The notes below the pieces were generated by a model. The model did no database searches, had not been told where the DNA came from, and saw only the letters and a list, made by a program, of their open reading frames with translations. Made by a program: the position numbers and the translations under genes. 64,000 bases of DNA. Source: Anthostomella pinea. Taxonomy: Eukaryota; Ascomycota; Sordariomycetes; Xylariales; Xylariaceae. Positions within the stretch are counted from its first letter, which is position 1. Each line of letters begins with the position of its first letter. Below are positions 1-11,558 of this stretch, in pieces. The DNA lies in assembly GCA_963556695.1 (NCBI GenBank), contig CAUWAG010000020.1, positions 2,604,001-2,668,000 on the forward strand, written 5' to 3'.

Positions 1-1125
1 TGCGCCTGTCTTCGAAAGCCGCTGGGGTGGTTAGTATGTGGGAAGTAAGTCAACACAAGGTGTACCGAGGAGGGAGAAAAGAGGCGAGGAATGGAAGAAG
101 GTTTGGAATGGCGTGGATTGCTTGATGCAGCGGCTTTTAGGTGGCTGCAGTAGTTTTCTGTGGTGGTGGGTGACAAATTCCCAACCTCTTCGTTGACAGG
201 CCGCAACAACGCAAAAGTCGCGGGGCTGGTGTAGGGGACCGTCTCGCGATGCGTCACTTGGGGACCTGCAGCAACAAAATTGAAAACAGAGGGGGTTGGC
301 CTGGCACACAGGAAACAGGGATTCGATTATGATGCAGCTGTCAGTCAGTACAATCAATTGTCTTGTCAGCTTCAGGACTTGGTCAATTCGGCTTCAGGGC
401 AGACTTCTCTTGTTATTCTATCTTCTCGCCTCTCTCAGTTGCTTTTACTCTCGATGCAGGACGGTGGATTGGAATGTGTCTGTGTATGGGTGTGTGGACA
501 TTGAACAGTGGTGATGAGTTGGCAGCGCATTAGATAGAGGAGCACTTGAGGAGGTGCATATGATGTAGCTACCTTCTTGAACCAGTGTTTACTTGGCTCA
601 TGCGCCGTTGCAGTGAGCGACAATCGATTGTGGTTGCCAGATTGCGCCGGCGCACAGGGATCTGGGGATCTGGGCCCGGATCTTAACGCCTTACCTCATG
701 ATCTTCTCCCACCGGGGTTTAAAGTGCGTGCTTCGTTCCGACCTGGTAATACCAGACCCGTGGACCTCAACCATGCACGTGTATGTAAGACCTAAAGCTG
801 TCAACCACGTGTATCCTCTGATAGTGTTTGTTTGTCTCATCAACTGAAGAAACACCGAGTTGACTATGTATGCCAGCTCAATCGATGCAGTGCTGGTACA
901 GTCGTAACTAGGTGTGCTTCGTGGAGATCTCGTATCCTTCTCGGTAATGTATTGGGATGGTATGTACAAGTCTGCACAGACAAGCGTATCTTGAAGAGCG
1001 CACCATTGCTGTCAGACCCTGCAACTTTTACTACAGGCCAACTCGCTTCATGTTACGAGATCTATGTCTATATGCCGCTATTATACGGTGCCTCGTTGAT
1101 GGATATGGGGTATCATGCGACCGCC
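1..1125. other. No recognisable gene
   Basis: Open frames here are short, overlap on both strands and match no family I know. The right edge is the 3' flank of the Rieske gene. I see no RNA gene or repeat. Confidence 0.5.
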
Positions 1126-1731
1126 CTACCCAATCCGTTGCCTTCTCCTGACCCAGACCTCCTGCCCGTCCCCGTCCTTGGCCTCGGAGCTCGAGACTGG
1201 ACGCAACTGCACTTCCCATCTCTTCAACATGTAGTTGCTTCTGTCAGCTCTCCCCGAGAACAAGTCGAACGACCAGCCGTGTTTGGGACAGGTTATGCCT
1301 GCACTCAACACCACTCCAAAATCCTCAATGTCAAACGGTACACCCTTCGACAGCGGAAAGGCAGAGTGCGGACATCGCTAATCTGCTGGTTGGTCATCGC
1401 GGCCTTTCAACAGTTCGGGCAAATGTTCTTGAGTGCTTACGTTGTCAACGGCATGGAACTTGCCCCTGTACTGGAACACGAGCACCTGATCCTGCAACGC
1501 CGCCCCGTCGTGGGATATCATGTCGTCGCCTTCGATCTGCCGTGCCTGCGAGCTGTCGCTGGCAGAGACGTGGAACACTTTGCAACCGGGCGTAGCATCT
1601 ACTTGGTCACATTCTTGAGGCTCGTAGAGGCTGCCGCTGCCGGACTCGGTGATATTCGGGAATGACGAGGTGAGGCCGGTGAAAAACCACGCATCGCCCT
1701 TTCGAGACGGCAATACAAAGGGCAATGCCAT
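1126..1731 (-). CDS. Rieske [2Fe-2S] domain protein
   Basis: Two exons on the minus strand, 1731-1441 and 1377-1126, encode 180 residues. The 63-nt intron 1378-1440 has a GTAAGC donor and TTAG acceptor, and splicing restores the first half of the cluster-binding site. The spliced product has CPH (C99, H101) followed by CPKHGW (C127, H130), the two C-x-H / C-x2-H ligand pairs of a Rieske cluster, preceded by the usual V-F-x-Y-x-G-x-F-H-A-V-D strand. The protein is a stand-alone Rieske domain with no oxygenase or reductase partner domain, so it probably acts as a small soluble electron carrier or as a subunit of a larger redox system. The substrate cannot be told. The ATG at 1731 was chosen because the open frame upstream begins only with a TTG. 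No obvious targeting peptide or membrane segment is present. It is divergent from the V-ATPase H gene. Confidence 0.85.
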
Positions 1732-2309
1732 GACCTGGCATGTCCCTGCAATCAACTAGCAGAAGCGACTGTGAATTGAAGGAGGTGTCGCTACGCTGCG
1801 CAGAAAGTTAAGGTCACTGGTCCAACAGGTGCGGTCAGATCTAGACAAAATAAAGTATCAGTTCGATAAGATATTCTCTCACCACTGTTGAAGTTACCAG
1901 CTTCTGCCACTTCAAAAGAAACCTACATTCTCGAGTAGTTGAATCAACAGCTACACTCAACTACTTGCGACCGGATTTTGGCTTCTCAATTGGCACAAGG
2001 CTTCAAGCTGCAATGTCCACATGCGCACACAGTTCTTTCTGAAGGTGGTTGGTGATGCACAGTACATGAGACCCACATAAAGCAGCGCTGCGAGTGCGCC
2101 CAGCTGCCCACCCAGCTGCCCACCTGATTGGCGCGGCGTCCTTCGAGCTACCACTGGCTACATCACAGGAACCATCCAGGCCGCCAAGCTCCAACGTCCC
2201 GTCCCATCTCTGAGCTCACCTCCAGCACACGCGCCCACGAAACCTTTCCAGAACTTCGCATCCTTGACGTCCCAACAGGACAGGACAGGACAGGACAGGG
2301 CAGCCCATC
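1732..2309. promoter_or_regulatory. Shared divergent intergenic region
   Basis: This 578-bp region separates the start codons of the Rieske gene (minus) and the V-ATPase H gene (plus), so it must contain both promoters. It carries five perfect copies of ACAGG at 2275-2299, ten bases before the V-ATPase start codon and probably in its 5' leader. I see no clear TATA box. Confidence 0.5.
2275..2300 (+). repeat. (ACAGG)5 microsatellite
   Basis: Five uninterrupted pentamer copies followed by one extra G, immediately upstream of the V-ATPase subunit H start codon. The number of copies is likely to vary between strains. Confidence 0.9.
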
Positions 2310-3951
2310 ATGTCGCTCGACCCTCCCCCGTATCTCGGTTCGCTCCGCAACAACATCCGCCAGCGACCGATACCCTGGGATGGCGCAGTTAGAGCAGGCA
2401 CCATTACCGAAGCCCAGCTGGCCAAGATCAGGGCTGTTGACAAGGTCCGGCAAGAGCAGAGAAAGCAGACGGTCGAGCGCGACCTGGACGGATACCGTGT
2501 GCTGTTCGTCGGAGAGCCTGGCACTCCTGGCGTCCTAGAGTCGGCAAGCAGGCGCTCCGATGTCGTGCAGTACATTCTGGTCCTGCTGAGCGACTTGCTC
2601 GAAGGTGCGTGCCTTCCCCTACATGGTTCCCGGCAATCTCGAGCTTGGAATACGAGACCTGCAACTTCCATACCATGGCCGTCACCGGCATGCCTACCTA
2701 CCAGGTACTGATCAGTGTGGTCATTTGTACTGACCCTCGTCCACAGGCGCTCCCGCTCTCGCAAAGGCACTCTTCAAGGATTCAGACCCGTACCGACATT
2801 TCCTACCACTACTTGCGCACACAAACAATCCCGAAGACCCTATCCCATTACTTACCTCCACCGTACTTGCTACGCTTATGGCGAGCTCACAGGACGAGTC
2901 CCAGTCGACTGAACATGCCCTCCCCCTAATCCTGAGTTACCTCTGTGGCATGACCAAGAATTCCAACGATGCTGGCCTGCAGGACATTGCCGTCATGGAG
3001 TACTCGTCTCTACTATACGGTCGATCTAACAGACAACTCTTCTGGCAGCAGAGAAGCGAGACAGTTGCACCTCTGATCGACATCCTGAGAAAGGCTGCTG
3101 GCATTGGTGGAGATTCATCCGCCAGTTTGTACAGTGGAAACAACACGGTAAAAAGTGCTGGCTTCGAAGGACTTGGTGGCGGCGTGGGGCTACAGCTCCT
3201 ATACCATGTCCTGCTGGTATTGTGGCAGCTTAGCTTCGAAGCTGAGGACATTGGCGACGACATGAACGAGTACGGGACCAACCCCCAGTCAGATGAGTTT
3301 GGGTATTCTATAAGACCGGGCTAACGCGGGCACAGCGAGTACGATATCATCCTCCTATACACTCAGCTGTTACGGCTTTCGCCAAAGGAGAAGACCACGC
3401 GGCTGTTGTTGTCGACACTGTACAACCTGCTCGAGGCAAACCCGTCCACATTGCTACCGGCAGCGGTCCTGGCCCGGCTTCCATCGCTTCTCCAGAATGT
3501 CAGTGGCCGCCACTTGACAGATCCCGACTTGCTGGAAGACTTGGACAGGCTGAAGGAGATGCTGGAAGAGTACACCAAGACCAAGACGACATTCGACGAA
3601 TATGTTGCCGAGGTCCAATCGGGACACCTGAGATGGTCCCCGCCGCATCGGCATCAGACGTTCTGGGCCGAGAACGCGCGCAAGATCTTCGAGTTTGAGA
3701 ACGGAGAAATCCCGCGAAAGATGGCGGATATCATGAAGAAGCCCTGGGAGAACGACAAGGCGGTCCTGGCAATCGCCTGCAACGATGTTGGCTGTCTCGT
3801 CAAAGAGGTGCCGGAGAAGAGATACCAGCTGGAGAAGCTTGGTCTGAAGACGCGCATCATGGAACTCATGCAAGATGCGGATGAGAGCGTGCGATGGGAA
3901 AGCTTGAAAGCTCTTGGTGGATGGCTGAAGTACAGCTTCGAGAACAACTAA
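2310..3951 (+). CDS. VMA13: V-type proton ATPase subunit H
   Basis: Three exons, 2310-2604, 2747-3269 and 3336-3951, encode 477 residues, the usual length of the fungal family (yeast Vma13 is 478). Subunit H is a peripheral V1 subunit that couples V1 to V0 and regulates ATP-driven proton pumping at vacuole and endosome membranes. The N-terminus has the family's R-P-I-P-W-(D/E)-G-x-V-R-A-G motif at about residues 19-30. The rest is alpha-helical and armadillo-like. The C-terminal domain starts near R-W-S-P-x-H-x-x-F-W and ends with W-E-x-L-K-A-L-G-G-W-L. Intron 2 (3270-3335, GTACGG donor, GCTAAC branch) restores the conserved N-D-E-Y-D-I-I-L-L-Y-T-Q-L junction. The start codon has a good context and nothing is disrupted. 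Confidence 0.96.
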
Positions 3952-4576
3952 TGGTAGCTGTGTTCCTGGGACTTTGCATGGCTTCACTGTATTCTTTCAT
4001 GAGTGTTTCGCGCCTTGGGGGGTCTACGGGTGTAGTAAGTACTGCATTTCATCCGGGTAGGATAGAGACGTGGCAGGCTGACATGAAGCCGTCGATTCGG
4101 TTTCGAGCCTTTCGAATAGAGAAATGGAGAGCCAGCGCCGCACCTTTTCCCAAATACCATGGCTGCTACATGTACCTCATGTTTGCTATAGCAGAGCTCT
4201 AGAATGTGTAGTCAGTCCGCTGTGGGTTCAGTTTCCAACAAATCTGGCCAGTTCTGTCACGATACATACCGTGTTACCATGACCAGAAGGGATGGCATCT
4301 CCGGCGCTGATGTTCGCTGAGCACCCCCTATTCCTAATTGGATAACTTATGCGGCATTCGGGATGTCGGCTTGTCGCGGCAGCGGCTACCCCCGCATCCC
4401 CGCCACTCCATATTAAGGCTCAACGGCGGCCACCGATGACACTGCCGGTGTCGCTGCTGCTTTCGGATCTATTATCGTGGAGGCAGGTTGACCCCAAGTA
4501 TCACTGGCACAGGACACTGTTTCAACACTGAATTGTCCTTGACCGCCGTTTCACTTCTTGTTGTCCTGCTGTTACC
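3952..4576. other. Intergenic, no gene seen
   Basis: Downstream flank of VMA13 and upstream flank of the dehydrogenase gene. Short open frames show no recognisable product. No clear TATA box. Confidence 0.5.
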
Positions 4577-6371
4577 ATGCATCGACTCGCAAGAACAAGA
4601 GGCATCACTGCCAGCGCCGGCCGCACCTCGACCCGTCTCTCGTCCTCCCTTTCTCCCTCGTCCACATCCGCCACGCCCAGAATGGCCTCCAAGGCGACCG
4701 CTGCGAGGCGGTTAGCTGCCACGGCACAACACATCCGCCCCATGAGCGACCTCGCATCGACGGCCACGAACTATCCCTCCACCCACGAGAGGATCTCTCA
4801 GCCCCAAGATACGCCGTACTTCGTCGACAATGCCTTTGTCGAGAGCAAGGCTGACAAGTTCATGGAGCTGCATGATCCCGCCACCAACAATCTCGTCACG
4901 CGCGTGCCCCAGATGACCGACTCCGAGCTCCAGTCCGCCGTCGACAGCGCCAAGAAGGCGTTTCCCGCCTGGCGGAATACCAGCGTCCTGGCCCGGCAGC
5001 AGATCATGTTCAAGTTCGTCGGCCTGATCCGCGAGAACTGGGACCGTCTGGCTGCCAGCATCACCCTCGAGCAGGGCAAGACCTTTGCGGATGCCAAGGG
5101 TGATGTGCTGAGAGGACTGCAGGTTGCGGAAGCAGCGTGCGGTGCACCGGAGCTCCTGAAGGGTGAGGTTCTGGAGGTGGCGAAGGACATGGAGACGAGG
5201 AGTTACAAGGAACCTCTGGGCGTCGTTGCTGCTATTTGCCCATTCAGTAGGTACCAGGATGCTTACCATGCATTAGTTAAGACGGCAAGTTGGCTGACTG
5301 GGTCTCCACTCGATAGACTTCCCTGCCATGATTCCCCTCTGGTGTATCCCCATCGCGACGGTGACCGGTAACACGATGATTCTGAAGCCCTCCGAGAGGG
5401 ATCCGGGTGCTGCCATGATCCTCGTCGAATTGGCGAAGAAGGCTGGTTTTCCAGATGGTGTTATCAATGTCGTACATGGCGCCCACCGAACCGTCGACTT
5501 CATCCTCGATGACCCGGACATCAAGGCTATCAGCTTTGTTGGTGGGAATAAGGCCGGCGAGTACATCTACAGCAGAGGCTCTGCGAATGGAAAGAGAGTA
5601 CAAGCCAACCTGGGTGCCAAGAACCATGCTGCCGTGCTGCCCGACTGCAACAAAAACCACTTCATCAACTCGGTAGTGGGTGCGGCTTTCGGTGCTGCTG
5701 GACAACGATGTATGGCGCTGAGCACGCTGGTCATGGTCGGCGAGACCAAGGAGTGGCTTTCGGAGCTGGCCGAGAGCGCAAAGAAACTTCAGGTCAACGG
5801 TGGCTTTGAAGAGGGTGCTGATCTTGGTCCGGTCATTTCGCCACAGAGCAAGGAGAGGATCGAGAGCTTGATTGCCAGTGCCGAGGAGGAGGGCGCAACG
5901 ATCCTGCTGGATGGTCGCGGCTTTACGCCTGAGAAGTACCCGGGTGGCAACTGGATTGCCCCGACCATTATCACCAACGTCACACCGGAAATGAAGTGTT
6001 ACAAGGAGGAGGTGTTTGGCCCAGTCTTGGTCTGCCTGAACGTCGACACGCTTGGTGAGGCGATTGAGTTGATAAACAACAACGACTATGGAAACGGCGT
6101 GGCCATCTTCACCAGGTCAGGACCCACGGCGGAGTCGTTCAGGAGAAACATCGAGGCCGGTCAGGTCGGAATCAACGTGCCCATCCCGGTGCCCCTGCCC
6201 ATGTTCTCGTTCACGGGTAACAAGAAGAGTATCGCGGGCGGAGGTGCAAGCACCTTTTACGGGCGACCGGGCATCAGCTTCTTCACACAACAGAAGACTG
6301 TCACGGCCATGTGGGCGAGTGCGGATGCCATCTCGACCAAGGCGGATGTCGCTATGCCTACGCATAACTAG
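4577..6371 (+). CDS. Methylmalonate-semialdehyde dehydrogenase, mitochondrial
   Basis: Two exons, 4577-5246 and 5317-6371, encode 574 residues of the CoA-acylating ALDH6 family. The enzyme converts methylmalonate (or malonate) semialdehyde plus CoA and NAD+ to propionyl- (or acetyl-) CoA in valine, thymine and beta-alanine catabolism. Residues 1 to about 55 are Arg/Ser/Ala-rich with almost no acid residues, as expected of a mitochondrial presequence. The mature enzyme starts near P-Y-F-V-D-N. The junction C-P-F-N-F-P-A-M-I-P-L across the 70-nt intron is the family signature. The catalytic cysteine is C355 in G-A-A-G-Q-R-C-M, and the motif F-G-P-V-L lies downstream. A second ATG at 4682 (M36) lies inside the leader; I prefer the first because it gives a full presequence. 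Confidence 0.95.
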
Positions 6372-6787
6372 GAGGCAGCAGGGCATGGGGAAGTATTCGA
6401 ATTAAATATGTAATAAATGCATGAGCCACCTAAATTGATCCTGCTGGAGTTGGGTTTACATGAATGACCCCAATCGTATGTTCTGTATGGTGTGTGCATG
6501 TTGCCCCTGCTAAGTAAACAAACTGCGCTGAGGGAGGCACATGCAGCGGCAGGTAGCGAATAGGCACGGTTGAGGACTAAATAAAGCCAGTATGAAGGAG
6601 GTCGATGGGGATTGCCAGATGAACTTGCTTTGTCTTTGAGAAAGGAGCGCTGTTGGCGAGTTGGTCCTGCGTTGAACTTTCCCAACAGTTACGGCACAGT
6701 TACGGTCTTAAACCGTCGAATGTTCCCGCCGCTCGGCTTCGCCACTCGGGAAACTCAACTTCTCATACCTAAACCACCGACCTCATC
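6372..6787. other. Intergenic, no gene seen
   Basis: Contains the 3' flank of the dehydrogenase gene, including AT-rich sequence with AATAAA-like and TAATAAATG-like motifs around 6400-6420 that could direct polyadenylation, and the promoter of the F-box gene. Confidence 0.45.
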
Positions 6788-8268
6788 ATGGCCGCAAACC
6801 AAAACGCCCAGGTCGATACATCTGCTATCGAGGCAAATGATGGAGAGTCTGCCGGCCCCACGGCAGATCTCACAGAGCTACCAAATGATCTGTTCCTGCT
6901 CATCATATCCTACCTCTCCCCTCAGGAAGGCGTACTATGCCGCAGGGTCAGTCGGGGCTGGCATGCGGCCTTCACAAGCGATGATGTGTCGCGAAATCTT
7001 ATGAGATGGCACTTTCCGCGCGCCCGAGAGATGCGGCTTTCACAACTGGCCCCAAAGCAGCCAGAGTGGGCTCGCATATTTCCAAAGGTCGCGCGCCGGT
7101 ATTTCCATCTGCGGTCAGCCAAACCCCGACTGATCGAGAAGATCGATGTCGTCCAGGAGGCACGGCAGAAGGGCTTGTTCAGGGCGGTCGAGCCGTGGAA
7201 TCGATGGCTACGGTGGAACGACAATACCGCCACCTTCCAATACCGCAATCCGAGCTGGTGCCTGGATGACGGGCTCTTGGTCTATCAGGAGAATGTCTCG
7301 AGTCACTACGTCGTGTACGATCTGGGGACCAGACATCGCTTTCGAGTCCCATTTGACAAGGCAGATAAGACGGTCAGGCGCTTACGACTTGCGTGCGGCA
7401 TTCTGGTCATTGAGTGGTGCGAGCGAGAGCCATACCACCAGTTGAACGATATGGAGACGGTGCACCGGCATTTTGCTACTGCGTTTACTGTGCATCGGGC
7501 ATCTTCGTCTGGCACCTCGTCCGAAGCATCGGTCTCTCCTACTATTGCCTTCTACTCGGAGTGGAAGATACACTTCCTAGGCCTCCCACTTAACCGTCAC
7601 GACCGCTTCTTCTCCGCCCACACCGCCAAACACTACGCGCTTTACGTCTGGCAGCCGAACCGCTCTCCGTGGGGCGAGGAGGACCCCCTCGAACAGCTCA
7701 CCATCTGGAACATATCAACCCCGTCCCCGTACCGGCCCTCCACAGACCCGACGGGCGCCAGCAAGCCCGAGCCCGGGCAGGGACCGACGGCCATCTCGCG
7801 CTTCACCTGGCGCGACCTCGAATTCCTGGGTTTGCGGCAGCGCCACACACCCGCGCTCCGCGAGATCCTGCTCGACGATTCGAACGTCTACGTACATGAA
7901 GAAGAACACCGCTGGCTCTCGGGCCAGCACTCGTCCCTCTCACCCCCGCGACATCACCACGTCCGCTGCACGGGGATGCCGATTTTGGGCATGGGGCCCC
8001 GGTGGTTCGACGAGTGCTGCGCTGACGGCGACGTGCACATGAGCTTCTGCCCGCGTGGGCGCACCATCTTGGACGGAATGTCCCCTGAGCGGGCGCCCTG
8101 CTGGCGGCACGAGGAGTTCCCATATCTCACCGTCAGCGACGTGGTTGACGCGGCTGCAAGGGTCAGGATTGTCGCCCGCCAGTGCTTCATGATGGAGGCC
8201 CTCTCGGCGTTTGTGTTGCCCAAGATCAGCTACGAGGGGCGGCGACAGCAGCAGCAGCAGGAGGACGG

Positions 8269-8299
<31 letters not shown>

Positions 8300-8437
8300 G
8301 GAGACGGAGAACCTGAGGAGGCGCGGTTTGCGGACGACATGTGGGCGCAGCTCCTGGCCAGGGGGGAGATCGCGGGGGATGAGCGCTGGGTTGTGGGGGA
8401 GGATACTGAGGGGAGGATTACCGTGGTGCGGTTCTGA
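6788..8437 (+). CDS. F-box domain protein
   Basis: A single uninterrupted exon of 549 residues. Residues about 30-75 form an F-box (E-L-P-N-D-L-F-x-L-I-I-S-Y-L-S, then C-R-R-V-S-R-G-W), so the protein is probably the substrate adaptor of an SCF ubiquitin ligase that binds Skp1. The rest resembles the beta-propeller-like or unstructured C-terminal part of many fungal F-box proteins, but I see no clean LRR or WD repeat. Near the C-terminus a Gln run (CAG codons) is followed by a strongly acidic stretch (E-D-G-E-D-E-D-E-D-E-D-D-D) at about residues 488-512. The start ATG follows an ATC and lies well upstream of the F-box. The target cannot be predicted. Confidence 0.85.
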
Positions 8438-9439
8438 GGAAGGCGGCGAACTTCATGTTGCACGTCGCTTTCCTCTGCCACGATAATCCACACTATCCCA
8501 TAGACTGGCATTCGGCACCACCTCACCAAAATTTAAGTACAGTACTTCCAAAGTTTGCTGCGCCTCAAGAGATCTGTTCAGGCCACCGAGATTGACCAAT
8601 CCAAGCCCGTGATGGAACGTCATACGCATCGTGATTGGTTTATCTCACTGGAGAAGACCCATATAGTGTGGCTAAGGTTCGTACTCTACCAGGTGGTGCC
8701 GAATGCCAGTCTATGGGATACCTAAGGGTGTTGTCGTTTCTAAACACAACATACATGAGGTGGTAGTCATGTTCCTTCCGGTGCCAACCTCGGTGATACT
8801 ATGGTCTTCGGAGAGCTCCCCGCCTCCAATAATGCTACCCACCTGCCCCAACCCCCGCGGGCAACCCCGACCTACGTCTCCACCTCCACCAGTCCGCAGC
8901 GGAGATGCGAGAACTTCTCCTTCTTCTTCTTCTCTAGACTAGCAGCCAGTCGACCCCCCAGGAGTATACCCCTGGAGGCTATCGGACAAGACCAGTTGAT
9001 TGGCTGATCAGAAGCATCCGATGCATGTGATTATTCATGGATTCACCCCAACTTCAGTCTTCTTCACGGTCTGGCCCCTGGGCTGTCTGGCCTATCCCCG
9101 GGTCCGCTATCGCTTCTCACTAGGTCGGCCGACTTGATCTTTCTGTATGACAAGTCCGAGATGGAAGCCACCTGCACCGACTTATTACTACACGCCCATT
9201 ACACTGCGGGTCAGACTCGGCATCCTGATAGAACTCCAGCTGAACCTTGAACGCAGGCGGGGTCACGGAGCTTTTCCCTCGACGCTTTCCTCGCGATCTC
9301 CCTCATCCATATATAAGTTGGTTCCGCTCTGTTTATCTCGTGACTGGCTAACTGCAGGATCGAGCGCTGTTGCCATTGTCGTCGAAGTGTCCCATACCCA
9401 TTGCAAGTATCGTCAGTTTGCGTTCCGGGTATCCTTACA
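8438..9439. other. Intergenic, promoter of acid-phosphatase gene
   Basis: About 1 kb without a convincing gene. The right end carries a TATA-like box at 9310. The short open frames are Pro/Ser-rich and overlap on both strands. Confidence 0.5.
9310..9317 (+). promoter_or_regulatory. TATA-like box (TATATAAG)
   Basis: The octamer TATATAAG lies 130 bp before the acid-phosphatase-like start codon, a normal distance for a fungal core promoter. I see no CACGTG phosphate-response site close to it. Confidence 0.5.
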
Positions 9440-10885
9440 ATGGAGTTGACAGCACTTCTGTTCTCGCTGGCGGCTCTGCCGCTCGCCATGAGCGAGACGG
9501 TCCTTGGCGTATACATCTTCTCCCGCCACGGCGACAGGACCCCCAAGGCTCTCGCGCCGGCAAACTTGACCTCCCTTGGAGCTGACGAAGTCTACTCGTC
9601 AGGCAACTACTACCGCAGTCGCTATGTCGACTCCAATGCCACCTCCCCAATCTTTGGCCTGAGCAGTGACATTGCCGTCGCTGGCCAGATGACCGTGACC
9701 GCGCCGGCCGACGCGGTTCTCCAGAACTCGGCTCAGGCGTTCATGTCAGGCCTCTACCCGCCTGTCGGCGCTCTGTCTACGCAGGCTCTCGCCAATGACT
9801 CTTCTGTTGAGTCCCCACTGGGCGGCTACCAGTACATCCCCATCAACACCGTGTCGACTGCTTCTTCCAGTGCCGACTCGGAGAACAGCGCGTGGCTGCA
9901 GGGGAACAGCGGCTGCGGGAATGCCGTCGTCTCATCCAACAACTACTTCCTCTCTAGCGAGTACACATCGACTTTCGACGACACCAAGTCGTTCTACAGT
10001 GACTTGCTGCCCGTCATCAACAGCACCTTCGACGCTAAGCAGGCCACCTTCAAGAACGCCTACACCATCTTTGACTACGTCCATGTCGCCACCATCCACA
10101 ACTCGACGATCCCCTCGTCGGATCTTCTGACCAATGAGACGCTCACACAGCTTCAGCTGCTCGCCAACGCCCACGAGTGGGGCCTGGCTTACAACAGCAC
10201 CGACACCATCCGAGCCGTGGCTGGCTCGACCCTTGCTGCACAGATCGTGCAGCAGCTCAACAGCACCCTGAACAGCAAGAGTGCCCAGCCGTTTGGCATC
10301 CAGTTTGGTGCCTATGCCAGCTTCCTGTCGTTCTTCGGGCTGGCGCAGCTGCAGAACGTGTCGGCCGAATTCACGGGCATCGTCGACTACGCGGCCGCCA
10401 TGACCTTCGAGCTCGTCACCAACGCCACCGTGTCCGGCTCGGAGTATCCCAGCCCCGACGATGTCTCGGTTCGGTTCCTGTTCGCCAACGGCACGGCCGC
10501 CCAGATCGAGCCCAGGGCCTATCCCCTGTTCGGCCAGAGCGAGACGCTGCTTCCCTGGAACACGTTCGCAAGTGAGATGGGCAAGTTTGCCATCGGAACC
10601 ACCGCCGAGTGGTGCCAGGCCTGCGGTAACACGACGGGACAGTGTGCCAGTTCCACCTCGACGGATTCGGGAGGCGGCGACGCGGCTGCCTCTTCTACCT
10701 CTGGCAAGGGTAATGGCATCTCACTCCCCGTGGCGGGCGTCATCGGCGCCCTGGTGACTCTGGTTGTGATTCTGGGTGCTGAGGCCGCGATCTACGCCAT
10801 CTCAGGCTTGAGGCTCGTCAAGAAGTCGACTCTGGCGCAAGCGGGTTCTGGGGCGGGAATCACCACAGCAGGCGCAAAGGCTTAG
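9440..10885 (+). CDS. Histidine acid phosphatase-like secreted/membrane protein
   Basis: A single exon of 481 residues. An N-terminal hydrophobic segment (about 1-17) looks like a signal peptide. It is followed by S-R-H-G-D-R-T-P, the R-H-G-x-R-x-P catalytic motif of the branch-2 histidine phosphatase superfamily. About ten N-x-S/T sequons and several cysteines fit an extracellular domain. A Ser/Gly-rich linker leads to a membrane segment at about residues 430-455 and a short basic tail, so it is probably a type I plasma-membrane or wall-associated protein. The usual C-terminal catalytic His-Asp pair is not seen: the equivalent place reads I-Q-F-G-A-Y-A-S-F. Activity is therefore uncertain. 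The ATG at 9440 was chosen because the open frame upstream starts only with TTG. Confidence 0.85.
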   Translation: MELTALLFSLAALPLAMSETVLGVYIFSRHGDRTPKALAPANLTSLGADEVYSSGNYYRSRYVDSNATSPIFGLSSDIAVAGQMTVTAPADAVLQNSAQAFMSGLYPPVGALSTQALANDSSVESPLGGYQYIPINTVSTASSSADSENSAWLQGNSGCGNAVVSSNNYFLSSEYTSTFDDTKSFYSDLLPVINSTFDAKQATFKNAYTIFDYVHVATIHNSTIPSSDLLTNETLTQLQLLANAHEWGLAYNSTDTIRAVAGSTLAAQIVQQLNSTLNSKSAQPFGIQFGAYASFLSFFGLAQLQNVSAEFTGIVDYAAAMTFELVTNATVSGSEYPSPDDVSVRFLFANGTAAQIEPRAYPLFGQSETLLPWNTFASEMGKFAIGTTAEWCQACGNTTGQCASSTSTDSGGGDAAASSTSGKGNGISLPVAGVIGALVTLVVILGAEAAIYAISGLRLVKKSTLAQAGSGAGITTAGAKA

Positions 10886-11558
10886 GAAGTCAAGCAGTCA
10901 GAGAATCTGACGTCCGAACTTAAGACTTACAACGCGCAGTTAAGAGAAGCCCTCAAAGACTTTCGTGAGCTACGAGTTGTGTCAACTGAGCGGGTGAATA
11001 GCGCGGGAGCCGAGCAGGGAGTTATGAGTAGTGCGAATCACCAGCTTTGAAGTGATATAGGAAATAATATTGAATTTGATTTACTCACGAGAGAGATGAT
11101 CCTAACAATCCCACTAAGGCCACTTGACAAAAGACAAAGTCAACAACCGCAGTGCACAAGCAGCCATTCAACGATCACTTTCCGACAGTTGGCCATGAGG
11201 TAGTCGTTGAGTCCAGCTGGTTATGCCAGAGTATTATTCAACTACTTGCTACTATGTCTGATGACTCGGGCCTGTCTCGTTCGTACATGGATGACCCAGA
11301 CGTATGTAACAGCATCATCGATAACTTCAATAGTAGTCCATATCGCCGGTAATGATGCACGAGCGTACCTACAGAACTAGAAAACCAGACGCGCCATCAC
11401 GACACAGCTTGGCTCGTCCCTCTGAATTGCATCACTCCAGCCCAGTAAACGGAAGCAAGTCGTGGCGATGGAAGAAGCTACGATTCCGCTTTCTAAAGAT
11501 GTTTACCTTGGCATTAAGCAGAAAATTTCATAGCAGCAGAGGTGTGGCACGTGATTGC
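10886..11558. other. Intergenic, no gene seen
   Basis: No recognisable product on either strand. It marks the start of a long gene-poor stretch with decayed genes. Confidence 0.5.

Noticed and set aside
3303..3335. Alternative 33-nt intron in the V-ATPase H gene
   Set aside because: Too short for a fungal intron and it does not give the conserved junction; 3270-3335 does.
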